Shown here: positions 11,164-21,264 of the stretch, one piece after another
Position numbering within the stretch: the first letter of the stretch is position 1
How the letters are laid out: every line of letters starts with the position of its first letter
From: Ancylostoma caninum
Lineage: Eukaryota; Nematoda; Chromadorea; Rhabditida; Ancylostomatidae
DNA: 64,000 nucleotides
Direction: 5' to 3'
Assembly (NCBI GenBank): GCA_037903475.1
Contig: JBAJFG010000011.1
Span: 703,001 to 767,000, forward strand
Program-made: the position numbers and the translations under genes
Notes under the pieces: generated by a model
What the model saw: only the letters and a program-made list of their open reading frames with translations
Told to the model about the DNA's origin: nothing
Databases searched by the model: none

Positions 11164-11481
11164 TTATCCCCACATTCCGCCTGGATATCCCCATCCACCT
11201 CCCCACATGCCGCCACCCCATGGCCTGCCCCATGGTTGTCCGTATCCGTAGCCATAAGGTCGTCCGTATCCCCATCCCCATCTCCCCCATTGCCTCTTCT
11301 CTCGAACCAGTGCAAGTCTAAAAAGAAAATCCATAATTTCAGAGCATTGAGAACATCTACACGGTCACTTTCGTAATAATCTGTTGACATACTCTTCCTC
11401 AGCTGTAAGCTCGTCCGCCATTTGAGAATTAGCATAGATGACGAGTACAGCAAACAGCAAAAATACGGTAAGGACTTTCAT
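11164..11481 (-). CDS. secreted Gly/Trp-rich peptide precursor (nlp/cnc-like), member 2
   Basis: Two exons, 11481-11369 and 11317-11164, joined by a 51-nt intron (gtgacc...ttttag), give 88 residues. Residues 1-19 are a signal peptide (hydrophobic core FLLFAVLVIY, cleavage near ANS-Q). An acidic propiece follows, then Lys45-Arg46, and a mature 42-residue peptide beginning QWGRWGWGYG, rich in Gly, Trp and Tyr with RPW/QPW spacers, ending MWG before the stop. Known: nematode nlp/cnc epidermal antimicrobial peptides share signal-propiece-KR-Gly/aromatic architecture. Inference: secreted defence peptide, possibly Trp-amidated on the terminal Gly. The acceptor ttattttcag lies one base before the ATG, a trans-splice layout. 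It is the most diverged of the three intact members, with a longer propiece and tail. Confidence 0.85.
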
Positions 11482-12800
11482 TCTGAAAATAAATCTTTGA
11501 GAATGGCATTGGTGTTCCAGTAATGTAATAAGCTATGGAGGCAAAAGTTCGTTTCAGGGGCAGTAACAGAATTCGTTAACACCATTAGGACAAATAACAA
11601 GTGCTTTGTTGAAAATAAGGCGGACCACATGTCTCCTAACATCAAAAATGACTGAAACGAGACTGAGGAAAACCGAATCTAGCTGGCAACACCAGGTCCT
11701 TTCGATTACTGTGGCCGTTGTTACATCTGTTCTACTACACATCGACTGTGAGCTGACGAAGATGGCGGTATCTCCAGCAACCCGCCGTCGTTTTTTTTAC
11801 AACCCACAACCTCGCCACAGCAACGACAGGTTGCGAAAAGTAGTATATCATCCTCAGACATACCAGAGCTGCATGTTTCTTATGTCAAAATATCTACAAG
11901 TAGTGATGGAACACTCATAGATGAACGAGGAATAACCATATAGTGCTTGCGGAGCGCCGGCCAGCTGCGGTATCCGCCATCGTACTGGAGTTTTTAAACT
12001 GGCGTGCAGAAACTCGCTGAAGTTTTTCTTCAGGATTTTTAGACAAATTCAGCGATGACTCTGACATCAAAGTGTATCGCATCATAGCAAGAACAGATAC
12101 GATAAGAGGTTTTACCTCCTCGGAAAAGTTTCCGGTGTCCCTTTTTTGTCCTGCACATTGACCGAGTGGAAGGTAGAAATTGTTCGCTGTTCATAATTGC
12201 TTCGAAATTGTCACGTAATCTCTCAGAGCCACAGAACAATTGATAGAACGTCATGGCCACCATGTTCGACCAATAAGAGTTTTTCCAGTCTACGCCGATG
12301 ATTATGAATGACGTTCGGAGACAAAAAAGAGCTTTACGACACGAATGACTTTGATGGGTGAGCGTACATTTCTTTGGCGTTACGAACGAAATAATGCAGA
12401 CATGGTCCTGATTGAGCTCAGCGTCACTTTCGGTCTCAAATTTTTATTAGGTCTCGGTTCAAAATCGGAGATCGCAATAGAATGTAGTAGATATTGGAAC
12501 TCTGTGGCAACTTTTTTTTGCAATAGTTGGCCATTACAAAGGCTAGACCCGCACGCTCTTGCTGAATGTTTTCTTCCGTATGAAGAAATCAGTGTACTTT
12601 CGTTCCTGCTCGTAGCTGAGAGGCAACACATGCCACATTTTTTATTACATAGTCTTCAATTAGAGAATAATTAGCATTACTGCTTTCAGTGGTGAGCTTG
12701 TATCAGTTACAACCAAATTCTTGTCATTGAATTGACGTACTGAATGCGTTTTCCCAAATCTCCTGAGCGTGATATCATTCCCAACCCTGTTGCGGAGTTT
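11482..12800. other. upstream flank of the peptide gene; no other gene supported
   Basis: Contains frames of 104 (11606-11920, +) and 109 codons (12345-12674, +) with comparable frames on the opposite strand, no domain and no splice logic. Promoter elements of the peptide gene presumably lie here but none is recognised. Confidence 0.3.
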
Positions 12801-12814
12801 TCGAATCCTCTTAC

Positions 12815-12917
12815 AGAAATCACGATAATTTGCAAATCTTTTTAGAGCACAGACGGTTGGCGAGGAGGCGGAACTGACGAGACGTAGAAGCGTCAGAGAC
12901 GTCAGAAGATATTTCAT
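12815..12917 (-). CDS. first exon of a possible small secreted protein
   Basis: From ATG at 12917 the frame reads MKYLLTSLTLLRLVSSASS, a good signal peptide with an expected cut after the Ser/Ala cluster, then a basic stretch with one Cys up to a gtaaga donor at 12814. The downstream exon was not located. If read through, the frame continues to 12660 as a basic 85-residue product. Function unknown. The case rests on the signal peptide and the donor only. Confidence 0.4.
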
Positions 12918-12987
12918 CAAGTTAAAAGATGTAGTTGCGGTCGTGGTGGACCCGCCTTGTGCCGAATCTCCTACTCACAAGTATTGA

Positions 12988-13269
12988 CTACACCACCTCA
13001 TCCCAACACTTTCGTTGTAAGATGACGTCATAAAAATAGTGTGGATAAAAACAGCTCAGCACTAATGGAATGTCCCACTGCACTTCTTCGTCAAACGCAC
13101 AAACGGTCCTCAGATGCTCCTGTTTTGGTAGGTTAGGGCGAGGTGGTCGAGCTACATGGATGGGTCGGACAAAAAAGTTGATAACGCTGTCATCATCACC
13201 ACCTATTTTAGTAACATCATTGGCTGTTTGAAAAGTTAAGTAGCTTTCTTGAAACAGAAAATTACACAA
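12988..13269 (-). CDS. hypothetical open frame
   Basis: A 93-codon frame with mixed acidic and aromatic composition, including VARPPRPNLPKQEHL and a clustered-Cys-free tail ending in KCWDEVV. No signal peptide, domain or partner exon. Kept because its composition is less biased than neighbouring shadow frames; it may still be spurious. Confidence 0.22.
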   Translation of the reverse strand: MCNFLFQESYLTFQTANDVTKIGGDDDSVINFFVRPIHVARPPRPNLPKQEHLRTVCAFDEEVQWDIPLVLSCFYPHYFYDVILQRKCWDEVV

Positions 13270-14530
13270 ACATGGGATGATTTTTGTGAAGACATAGCCC
13301 AGAAAGAAACTAAACCCTGTGGTGAGTTCTAAGAAACAAATATCGTAGCTACACGCAATATTCGAGGAATTGGATGTTCTGAGTGGGGAAAGGGATCATA
13401 GAGATTAACAATAAGTGAAAAGGAAATGAATGTAGAAAGCTGAGCATAAAAATGTATTCGTGATCCGAATGAGTAATGAATAGATCAACATGGAAGACTG
13501 CCACTCGGAATCATTGCCCAATCAGCTGGCAGTTGTTATTTTTCGCGCTCCAACGGTGAGTTTGGAGTTCCGTGTTAGCATAAAAACCCGTAAAACCTAT
13601 TAGTGATCCTGTTTATCAGGTATTACTTGCTATTACACGTGATGAAAGATGTTCTAGCTGGTGCTCCCATTACGAAATTGACTCCACAATCGATTAGATC
13701 ACGATTGGTTTATCTAATAAGCAAAAATTTCCGTGAGTGCTGCCTTTAATGTACAAGCTCGGAATTTATCAATAGGAGAACATTCTGCCTAATAGCTCAA
13801 CATCAACTTGGTAAAAAACAATCTCGCTGTTTTCGCCTGCCTGATAACTTAACGCCAAGTTGATAAATCAACGACGAGTTCATAAAAAAACAATCTCGCA
13901 GTTTCCCTGCGTTGGTGCCTTTCGCGCAAGCATCACAAATGTTTTGACTTTTCGCAATGAGAACTTGACCATGAGAAAGTCTGTGCAGCTTTGGTTCAGA
14001 TGGGTACCGCTTCCACATTTAATATGGTTAGAGTCGATCTATAAAGTTGTTGGGAGTTATGCAGCTTCTTCATCTTCATTCGCGAAGGCTCATGTTAGCA
14101 AAAAGCGAAGGCGACACTTTGGCTCGTGATTCCTCTTTTTAGAAAGGTTGCAGTTATTAATCAATGGCAATTTCCATAAGGTTGAGAAGGGAAACCCGTC
14201 AAAGCGTTGAAGTCATTAAGGTGTACGTGGACCAGCTATAGTTCTTAGAATGAAAATGAATGAGATTAGAGACAGGGATCGAAATGAAGCATTCATTTTC
14301 AAAAACATTGTCTAAGATTATGTGAATGTGCGTCATTTTTCCCTCATATTCCTTATGCCATCAGGAGAGCGCGTGAAAAATTTCTATATTGCACTGCCAT
14401 ACGGTTCTTTGTAGAGCAGGATTTCATGCAACTTTGACTACTATCACCAACCGTGGTTGGTTAGCTGCCTACAAACTATTTAGTGATTTAGTGTACAAAT
14501 ACGTTTTCTTGATTGGCCTGGTTTCGTGAG
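13270..14530. other. no gene supported; lone MITE end at 13727-13750
   Basis: The word aatttccgtgagtgctgcct followed by TTAA (13747-13750) is a right end of the MITE 1 family without its left partner. A direct repeat aaaaacaatctcgc occurs at 13816 and 13885. Nothing else is interpretable. Confidence 0.4.
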
Positions 14531-14536
14531 CCAAAC

Positions 14537-14713
14537 ATGGCACCAGAGGAGAGGTGGCGAGGTGGCGGAATAGCTCACGCATCAGGATATCTTGAAAATG
14601 TCGACGGTTTTGGTCCTTTCAGCGCAACTCCTCCTAACTTTGGCTTCCAGGCTTTTAACCTTGTTCAAAGATTAGATCTGATGATTAGGACACATTTGAT
14701 ATGTATGCAGTAG
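14537..14713 (+). CDS. hypothetical Gly/Phe-containing open frame
   Basis: ATG 14537 opens a 58-codon frame with GGGIAHASGYLENVDGFGPF followed by a hydrophobic tail to TAG 14711-14713. The frame is also open upstream to 14513. No signal peptide or known motif; could be one exon of a spliced gene (an internal cttccag acceptor lies at 14644-14650). Confidence 0.25.
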   Translation: MAPEERWRGGGIAHASGYLENVDGFGPFSATPPNFGFQAFNLVQRLDLMIRTHLICMQ

Positions 14714-15135
14714 GGTTGGAGGACTTGCTCCGAGTCCAAGTTTTTTACATCTCTATTCTTCTTCTCTAATTTACCCTGCACCTCTATGATTCGTGCTTTA
14801 TTCAAGGATAGGACGATTCTTTATTTATGACTAGCGCCGCTACAGATCGCTAGAACGTGGTTTGGGGCAGCCCCTTGCGGTATGTGCGAAGCTTCACACC
14901 TACGAAATCCTTAGGAAGTTGAAGCAGAAGTAAAAATAATGATTAAGTGAGCTTGTATAAGGAATCCTCCTTATGAGTTGTGTGTGTTCTATCAGTCTGG
15001 CTTAACTTCTACCACTCTGGCCAATTACGGACTTCTTGTACTCGCGATGCTGCTCGAAGTTCCTTCATCTCACATCAACATGTGAAGCTACCTTCCGATG
15101 TAATGTCATATCTCCCTTCTGTTGTCACCTAAATT

Positions 15136-15215
15136 CTCGAGGTCGCGGATGGGCCACCGCCATTGACGTCCATGATGACCGCGGTACCGTCCGCGGTCAG
15201 CCAAATTCTGCCCTT
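15136..15215 (+). mobile_element. chimeric MITE ends (GACGTC family joined to GACCGCGG family)
   Basis: The end sequence ctcgaggtcgcggatggg...ccattgacgtcca of the TA-flanked MITE at 41280-41540 is followed within a few bases by gaccgcggtaccgtccgcgg, a signature of the GC-rich repeat at 15648, 18048 and 23865. Apparently one element inserted at the edge of another and the remainder was lost. Confidence 0.55.
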
Positions 15216-15647
15216 AGGACCCACACAATGTACGGTGCAAGCTTTGTGAATACATATAATGACAGTGACAGGTAGGATGTATATGGAATAACAGTATTTC
15301 TTTGACGATGATACGAAATGAAAAAGTATCTCGCACCCTTTTTTTGCTGATGTAGTGGAACCCACCCAATTTGTGGGGAGTGGATGCCACTCGTTAAATA
15401 CTGTTGGAGTGAATTTCTCACTAAGAGAGCTTAGCTTTTAATATTATGGACTTTGTAAATGGCTACAAAAGAAAAAAACTTACAAGCACATAATCTGAAG
15501 GATACGAATGAATCCTGGCGATGATGACATTTCTATTTTTCAAAACTGTTTGTACCGCGCAGTTTCCAAAGATAAAAAGGAGGTTTTTGTCTGATGTTAA
15601 ATTTGATCGCTAAAATGTCATCTACACATCATCAGTAGCTATTACTG
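15216..15647. other. no gene seen
   Basis: Unique sequence with short frames only on the minus strand and no splice or domain support. Confidence 0.35.
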
Positions 15648-15815
15648 CCGTTGTCAGCAGGCCGTAACATCATTTCGACGGGCTGACTGCGGATCTTCCG
15701 CGGGCTGACAGCGCATATCTGCCGGACCGCGCTCAGTTATTTGGCTGACCGCTGAGTTGGCTACGGTCCACCAAATATTGGTACCGCGGTCAGCCCGCTC
15801 TATTGTCTGAGTGGC
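15648..15815 (-). repeat. GC-rich GACCGCGG repeat, copy A
   Basis: The reverse complement starts cagacaatagagcgggctga and ends at cgaaatgatgttacggcctg, matching copy B (18048-18205) over its length. It has multiple ggctgaccgcggt/accgcggtcagcc inverted words that could fold as a cruciform. No coding capacity; GC content is far above its surroundings. Confidence 0.75.
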
Positions 15816-15819
15816 AAGT

Positions 15820-16573
15820 AAAAGACGGCAAATCTTGATGACCCTGCTAGGAAAGCATCGAAAGGAAGACCACGACGGAGCTGATTTCGATATTAAGTGT
15901 ACCATCTTAGCGCTCGACACTGAAATTTCGGCCAGAAAAGCACTTGAAGGGTTGTCTCGCACGCGCCCGTGGGTTGAACAGCGGAAATGAGCAGGTATCT
16001 ATAACTAGTGATATTATACCGTTTCTATCATTATGCGTGCTCTGAGATCGTTACGATACCAGTGCAAGCCTTATAAGACCAAGGCTGCACCACACAGCAC
16101 TCAACAACCACCTACTGACGGTCAACTGCTGTTTGCGGTGGCATTCTGCTCCGCTGTATTGGTGGACACGCGGTGAGTTCGTCTGTCAACTGGTTGCTTA
16201 GTGTTGTCTGGCTAGGATGAATTAAACGAACGGGTTTTGAGGAGGTCTTTTGTGGTGAGAGATGATCTTGAACCTCCTTCGGGCCTCTGAAGACGACGTT
16301 ATGTCGAAAATAAACGTGTCCTGTAACAACCTGTGTGGCACATAAGAAATATACATGATATCGCATCTATTACCAATGATAACCACATTATGCGTGATAT
16401 TGCCGTTTCCTGCTGAAATCAGCATTTTCTTCCGACTTCTGGCATTCCTTTATCAGGGAGCCAATATTTTTTAAAATAATTCTGGAATTTTGAGCCCTTC
16501 GCCCAGATTGAGCTGCGATCCTAGGTTTGAGACATGCAAACCAGTTCATCGCCCCCCCCCCCGAAACACAGCC
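15820..16573. other. no gene supported
   Basis: Short frames on both strands; one run of ten C at 16552. A stretch ending in gacgttatgtcgaaaataaac near 16290-16313 looks like old retroelement 3' sequence, but I cannot place it. Confidence 0.3.
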
Positions 16574-17042
16574 TTACCGGGACAAATGCAGCTTGTAGGC
16601 TTTCACATCGCGGTGTAACTGCTGTTGAAAAGTGTCCGGCCTGTGTTCGTCGTCCCGGAATCTCTGAGGCCAGAACAACTCAATTTGAGTGCACTTACAT
16701 CTTGAAATCATTTCACAACAATGTTGCTCTGTTGTTTGTTCGCTCAGTCGTTTTTCTTCAGCTCGTGATATTGTTGCACTACATTTCTGTCATTGAAGAT
16801 GAACACAACCACAACTAAGGAAAAAAACGCCTAAAAACCTTGTCAGCCAGTTCCCGACACACCGATTTAAAGCCCTGAAGGCCATGGTTGACATCGCACT
16901 TTGCCTCCGTTTCTGTGGTAGCGCCTATTCTTCCGTCATTCTTGAGTACATAGTTTGACATTGCCTTGCCGATACGATTGTAAAAACGAAGGGGAACTGG
17001 TGACCGGTTCTCATCCCCAAATCTCTTTTGCTGGAAGTACAT
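16574..17042 (-). pseudogene. copy A of an unrecognised duplicated coding sequence
   Basis: Seen: from ATG 17042 the frame reads MYFQQKRFGDENRSP... with AMSNYVLKNDGRIGATTETE, then after one frameshift near 16757 continues LSEQTTEQHCCEMISR... to TAA at 16574-16576. A homologous, more degraded copy in opposite orientation lies at 31700-32230. Shared features: MYFQ..RF, AMS..V.K.DGR, TEA.CD.NHGL, LSEQTT..CC. The protein is charged with clustered Cys and no signal peptide. I do not recognise the family; it may be a host gene or a transposon-encoded protein. A Gly/Trp peptide gene starts 389 bp away, divergently, as in the other copy. Confidence 0.55.
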
Positions 17043-17430
17043 TTGCTGAGCGGATAGTAGTTGGCGTTCTCGTCATCTCAACTTTTTTATATACAACACA
17101 TACAGAAAAATATAATATATACAAAAACTAGTTATAGGTTCAGCTAATGAATACCCAAGGAATTAAAATTTGGAAGAGGAATCGTAGATGAGCTGATCTA
17201 TTCCTTCTCTTCACCATTGGTTCATTATGTTTTTGCTCCTCACAAATTCTCTATCCATATAACATCTAAACCTTCAAAGATCGAGCCTCCAGTACAAACT
17301 GAGCGAATGCAACTACAGCCCGAGAAAGTATTACCCTCTTTCGTTAATTGCTCTGCAATCAAATTTTAGAACAATGCGCAGCATAATTAGCGCTTGCATC
17401 GAGACCCTATCTGATGACACCTTTTCCAGA
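17043..17430. other. intergenic region upstream of peptide gene member 1
   Basis: AT-rich (tatatacaacacatacag, ttttttatatac), no coding exon. The last 60 bases before 17431 resemble the corresponding upstream of the other two closely related members (acaatgc.cag...agcgc.tgcatcgac), suggesting conserved promoter or outron sequence. Confidence 0.5.
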
Positions 17431-17728
17431 ATGAAGCTACTTACACTTTGTTTGCTATTCGCTCTATTCGCAGTTTATGCCAATGCTCAAATGGGAGAGG
17501 ACTTCGCACCTGAAGACGTGTACGTTATCAAAGATAATTGATTATTGGATGCGGAGAGGTTAAAAATTATCTTGCAATGATGTCTAATAATTTTTTTCCA
17601 GAGTCACGTCCATTCGAGCGAAGAGACAATTCGGCTTTGGATGGAGTAGACCATGGGGATGGGGTGGATGGGGCAGACCATGGGGATGGGGAGGATGGGG
17701 TTATCCTTACGGCGGATTTTGGGGCTAA
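17431..17728 (+). CDS. secreted Gly/Trp-rich peptide precursor (nlp/cnc-like), member 1
   Basis: Exons 17431-17519 and 17602-17728 with an 82-nt intron (gtacgt...ttccag) encode 71 residues. Residues 1-19 form a signal peptide (LLTLCLLFALFAVYANA). An acidic propiece (MGEDFAPED) leads to Lys37-Arg38; the mature 33 residues start QFGFGWSRPWGWGGWG, repeat the module RPWGWGGWG, and end GGFWG. Known: proproteins with this plan (nlp-29 group, caenacins) are epidermal antimicrobial peptides in Caenorhabditis. Inference: secreted defence peptide; Gln could cyclise and the terminal Gly could donate an amide. The splice acceptor ttttccag lies one base before the ATG, so SL trans-splicing is likely. Member 3 (30338-30637) differs at only a few residues. 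Confidence 0.9.
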
Positions 17729-17960
17729 ACAACTTCCTGTCCTGCCCACTGTACATTGGAATTTTTTTTTGATTTGATCGAGCTGTTGCCTTATTACTGT
17801 TATAAAGATTTTGCTGATATGTTTGCGATTGTTAGAACAGCCTATCCCTTCAATCTTTCCATCGCAACTGAGGTCTACTACAAGGTCATTGATCGCATCT
17901 TAACCTGGGCTAATTTTCACCAACCAGAAAGATTTCATTGGTACCAGACGTGTCGCTGAC
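17729..17960 (+). other. 3' region conserved with peptide gene member 3
   Basis: About 230 bp downstream of the stop matches, in reverse orientation, 30090-30337 beside member 3 (for example tgtacattggaa...tttgat, gaacagcctat, caaccagaaa). Shows that the duplicated unit extended past the coding region. The 67-codon frame here is not treated as a gene. Confidence 0.6.
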
Positions 17961-18047
17961 AGATACATCACATCACATGCTCTTTACTGTAATAAGTTGT
18001 GCGAAAATAATTGCCGTTGCGAAGTACGCATGGATAAACTTTCCTTC

Positions 18048-18205
18048 TTCCCAGACAATGGAACGGGCTGACCGCGGTAAAAATATTTGGCGGACCGTAG
18101 CCAACTCCGCGGTCCGCCAAACAATTCAGCGCGGTCGGCCAATAATCGGTGCGCGGTCAGCCCGCGCAAGGCCCGCGGTCAGCTCGTCAAAATGATGTCG
18201 TGACG
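18048..18205 (+). repeat. GC-rich GACCGCGG repeat, copy B
   Basis: Starts cagacaatggaacgggctga and ends cgtcaaaatgatgtcgtgac; the same unit as copies A and C. Contains alternating gaccgcggt / accgcggtc words. Lies 320 bp downstream of peptide gene member 1. Confidence 0.75.
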
Positions 18206-18279
18206 ACCTGCTCAGAACCCCGAAAACAATTTGTCGACAAGCATTTGGCGAGCAAGTATCTGATCGCATCTGAAACTTG

Positions 18280-18592
18280 CTTTTCCAAAGGCTTGTTGAC
18301 AACTTTGTTTTGCACTTCCTTGTCGACAACTTGTCCGCCCAAAAGCTTGTTGACAACTTTGTTTTGCACATCCTTGTCGACAACTTGTCCTCCCAAAAGC
18401 TTGCCGACAACTTGTTTTTTCTCTTCCTTGTCGCACTTGTCCGCCCAAAAGCTTGTCGACAACTTTTTTTGCACTTCCTTGTCGACAACTTGCCCACCCA
18501 AAAGCTTGCCGACAACTTGTTTTTTCTCTTCCTTGTCGCCAACTTGTCCGCCCAAAAGCTTGTCGACAACTTGTTTTTTCTCTTCATTGTGT
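18280..18592. repeat. tandem array of a 50-60 bp GTCGACAAC unit, about six copies
   Basis: The unit contains aagcttgtcgacaacttg plus tccgcccaaa and a T-rich cttcct spacer; starts are near 18286, 18339, 18398, 18449, 18500 and 18555. Each unit holds the near-palindrome acaagtt/gtcgac/aacttgt. Because the unit lacks stop codons, several frames on both strands stay open for 100-180 codons; none is considered coding. A related, shorter array lies at 21806-22045. Confidence 0.85.
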
Positions 18593-18848
18593 TACCTATC
18601 AAATGCAGACAAGTGTACAGATCGTATTCTATATCTTTTCAAGTTACAAACAAAATGTATGATTAGCATCAGTAGCAATCACGATAACAAATAAACAACT
18701 AATAATATTCACAATCATACCTATAAGAATATCGATTCCTAGGAAAAAAAGCTTATTAATGAACAGCAAAAGAACATAAAAACAAACGACAAGAAAAGCT
18801 GCATCCATGGAGGCCGAATATGCGGCACTCTCCTCTAATCCCGTCTAC

Positions 18849-19068
18849 AGACACTTACCACCCGCACGCGTCGCGTCAGGCCGTTTTGCCTTTTTCAACC
18901 TAGGACGAACAGTCAATCATGCTTTAAAAAGGTATCCTAACTCATTCTAGCACCTCATTAGGCTTATAAGGTCAAAGTTGACCTGTTCTTCCTAGGAAAA
19001 GGCCGGGAGCAGCCGCCTTCAGTGCACTCTCTTACCGGGCCCTGACGCGCGCGGGTGGTAAGTGTCCG
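18849..19068. mobile_element. inverted-repeat MITE, GC-rich ends
   Basis: The words acacttaccacccgcacgcg (18852) and cgcgcgggtggtaagtgt (19048) are near-exact inverted copies, with gtcaggcc/ggccctga continuing inward, about 220 bp apart. Unclear target duplication. No coding content. Confidence 0.55.
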
Positions 19069-19825
19069 ATAATCCTCTAATCCGGACTATCGAAAACATG
19101 ATCCGAAACGGTGCTGCCCTCACCAGTCACATCCTTTCTCAGCCTTCTCCGAAAATTGTTCCTGTAAATATTGGTTATGGATACTAGTATTGATGATGAG
19201 GTGCGACAGTAGCTCTTACAAAGTGCTAGTGAATCCAGACATCATTATATCCTCGAAACTGGCGGACACAGCTATTTTAGCTTCTCTGCACGTGCTTATC
19301 ATGAAATCTGGAACACAACTCTTTGATACCTGGAAAAATGAAAAACTGATTAAAGCTTACTCGTTGTGTCCAATTCAATCATGTTGTTGCTTCTATCCCT
19401 AGAGAGCACCGTTACAAAAATCCAATTTTCTTGGCTGTACGCCTGAACTATAGCAAATAATTTCGTGGTTCGTTGTTCTAGATACTGGAGCTGCTAATTT
19501 GAATTCTCGCTTCTTCCCCGCAACTATGCTTGTCTCTGCAGTATTTGGAATACTCTAGCGAAAACCGCGAATAAAACCTGACTGGACAAGAACCACAACA
19601 ATGCATTTTTTCAGCGAGCCCAACATGTCGACTAGCTTTCCTTGTTTGCTGTACTTCATCTGCTGTGAGTGATGAAGATTAACTTGTTTCCCCTATCGTT
19701 TGAGAATAAGAAGTCATCTATCGTGTGACATTCTCAGTCTGACCAAATGTTTAATCCTACCCCACTTATGGATTTACTCAGAGACTTGCTTAGGTGCAAG
19801 GAAGAAGCATGGCATTCCTATGCGA
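19069..19825. other. no gene supported
   Basis: One 70-codon plus-strand frame (19190-19402) without domain or splice support. Confidence 0.3.
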
Positions 19826-20047
19826 TCAATACATCCGCTCCAAGTAAACTAATGCATCATGATAACATGAGGTGCTCACTGTTTTGACTAGTTGCTGCAC
19901 GAATTTTATGATGAATTTCTTCTGGTCCGATTCCCGTTTAAAATTACCGTTGAACGTCTTCTGGACCTTTTTATACACCTCATTGATGGAGCATCCTGGC
20001 AATTCGGAGTATTTGACGTCAATTACTAGCGATAATTTCCGAAGCAA
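19826..20047 (-). CDS. coding-like exon, unrecognised
   Basis: The frame contains KYSELPGCSINEVYKKVQKT and SDQKKFIIKFVQQLVKT, then a possible gtgagc donor near 19878; it could start after a cgctag acceptor at about 20025. It lies about 50 bp downstream of the stop of the gene at 20096-20641 on the same strand, so it may be an alternative 3' exon or a neighbouring gene. Helical, basic, no known domain. Confidence 0.35.
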   Translation of the reverse strand: MLRKLSLVIDVKYSELPGCSINEVYKKVQKTFNGNFKRESDQKKFIIKFVQQLVKTVSTSCYHDALVYLERMY

Positions 20048-20095
20048 ATATGATCATATATTACCGGGACCGTATCCCTCCGCATTTAAAAAGTG

Positions 20096-20641
20096 TTATT
20101 CAATCGTCGCCGACACCTTTCCGAAGCCATTAGCCGCATAAAATTTTTCGTGCTCAATTTTGCTTGCAATTCGTTGCCCTAACGTTTGCGCCTTCTTCTC
20201 GCCTTTTTTCACTTGCTTAGAGAGCAAATTAAACTAGAAAATATTGAATCAGTTCAGTAATCCGACGATTAAATTATATCAACTACGTTGCTCACCACAA
20301 TTCCAAACTTCAATTGATTCCGCGCAATTTCATACTGTTCGTCCGATCCACTGTTTTTCATGCGCTGGACGAAGTCTGCCATTTGGCTGATGTTCAATGG
20401 CCGCAACTGAACCGCACCAAGCGCTGCCTACAATGGAGACGTAATGGTCATTTGTGTAGTACGCTGCAGTTACAAGTTGAGGCAAAAGGTTTGTACAAAA
20501 ATAATCGTCCGCTGATACAAAAAGGAAAGAAAGTTGGAAAAAACTGATAGTTGATATATGTTTGCAATTTACTTGAAAATTGTATTCTAATTTGGTGAGG
20601 ATTCTTTCTTTGCTGGCGGCACAGGCTTCTAGTCCGAATTT
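20096..20641 (-). CDS. unrecognised helical protein, C-terminal three exons
   Basis: Exons 20641-20573, 20427-20296 and 20233-20096, all phase 0, joined through gtaaat...ttgtag and gtgagc...ttctag introns (145 and 62 nt). They give 112 residues to TAA: KFGLEACAASKERILTKLEY, then LRPLNISQMADFVQRMKNSG and QYEIARNQLKFGIV, then FNLLSKQVKKGEKKAQTLGQ and ending KVSATIE. The chain is predicted strongly helical and charged, with Ala/Lys-rich C-terminus, loosely reminiscent of nematode-specific secreted helical families such as DUF148/SXP-RAL2, but no motif proves this. Upstream exons were not found. Clean phases and protein-like composition support a real gene. Confidence 0.65.
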
Positions 20642-20837
20642 CTTCAGTCATGAAAAGGACCTAGTCTCTTACTTCTACGAAACACATTTTTTTCTCCAAC
20701 GTAGCTGTATAATCGTAAAAGGTGACCGTTTCTCCCGATTCCGATTTGAAATTGAGAAGAATGATCAATTCTGTCAACTTTGTATACCTTGCACAACGAA
20801 ACTTTCTATAGAGGAGGGGGTGGGGGGGGGGGGTACT

Positions 20838-21262
20838 TTATGTGCTGAACAACATCGTATTCATTTCGTACCGTAACCCCATTTTTATAGGGTTACGACA
20901 GATATACGATGCTTACCTTATCTCACGAAATCTTCTCAATTTTAGTATGGAGGGATAATTTCAGGCGCTGATCACGATTATCAGCATAAATTTGCATAAA
21001 ACTGACATTTTTCTGCCGAAGTCGACTAATAATGTCAAATTTTTAACGCAACCCTACCGTGATCCTACAGAAATGCTGTTAGGGCACACAGTGGAGACTA
21101 GATTCGTGTTAATCACCACAATTCACCCCCCCCCCCTCCCCCTATGCAAAATTTGAGGAAATGCCATGAGGTACCGTGTCTACAGTTACCCCACCGAAGC
21201 CCTACAAAAATGGGGTTGCGGTGCAACACGAATACGATATTCGTGTTCAGCGCTTCGAATAA
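20838..21262. mobile_element. inverted-repeat MITE with G-run and C-run
   Basis: tgctgaacaacatcgtattc...accgtaaccccatttttatag (20843-20899) is inverted as ctacaaaaatggggttgcgg...gaatacgatattcgtgttca (21203-21250). A G-run (20816-20833) precedes the left arm and a C-run (21127-21139) lies inside the right. No coding content; the two homopolymer runs could pair. Confidence 0.65.
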
Positions 21263-21264
21263 TC

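Noticed and set aside
11074..11376. Pro/Ser-rich plus-strand frame
   Set aside because: Antisense of the Gly/Trp-coding exon of peptide member 2.
18280..18592. Possible CRISPR-like array (regular repeats)
   Set aside because: Units are contiguous and degenerate with no unique spacers; eukaryotic context.
18126..18694. Open frames of 120-180 codons in several frames on both strands
   Set aside because: They are produced by the tandem GTCGACAAC unit, which has no stop codons in most frames. Repetitive Lys/Cys/Gln or Leu/Ser/Thr strings, no start context.
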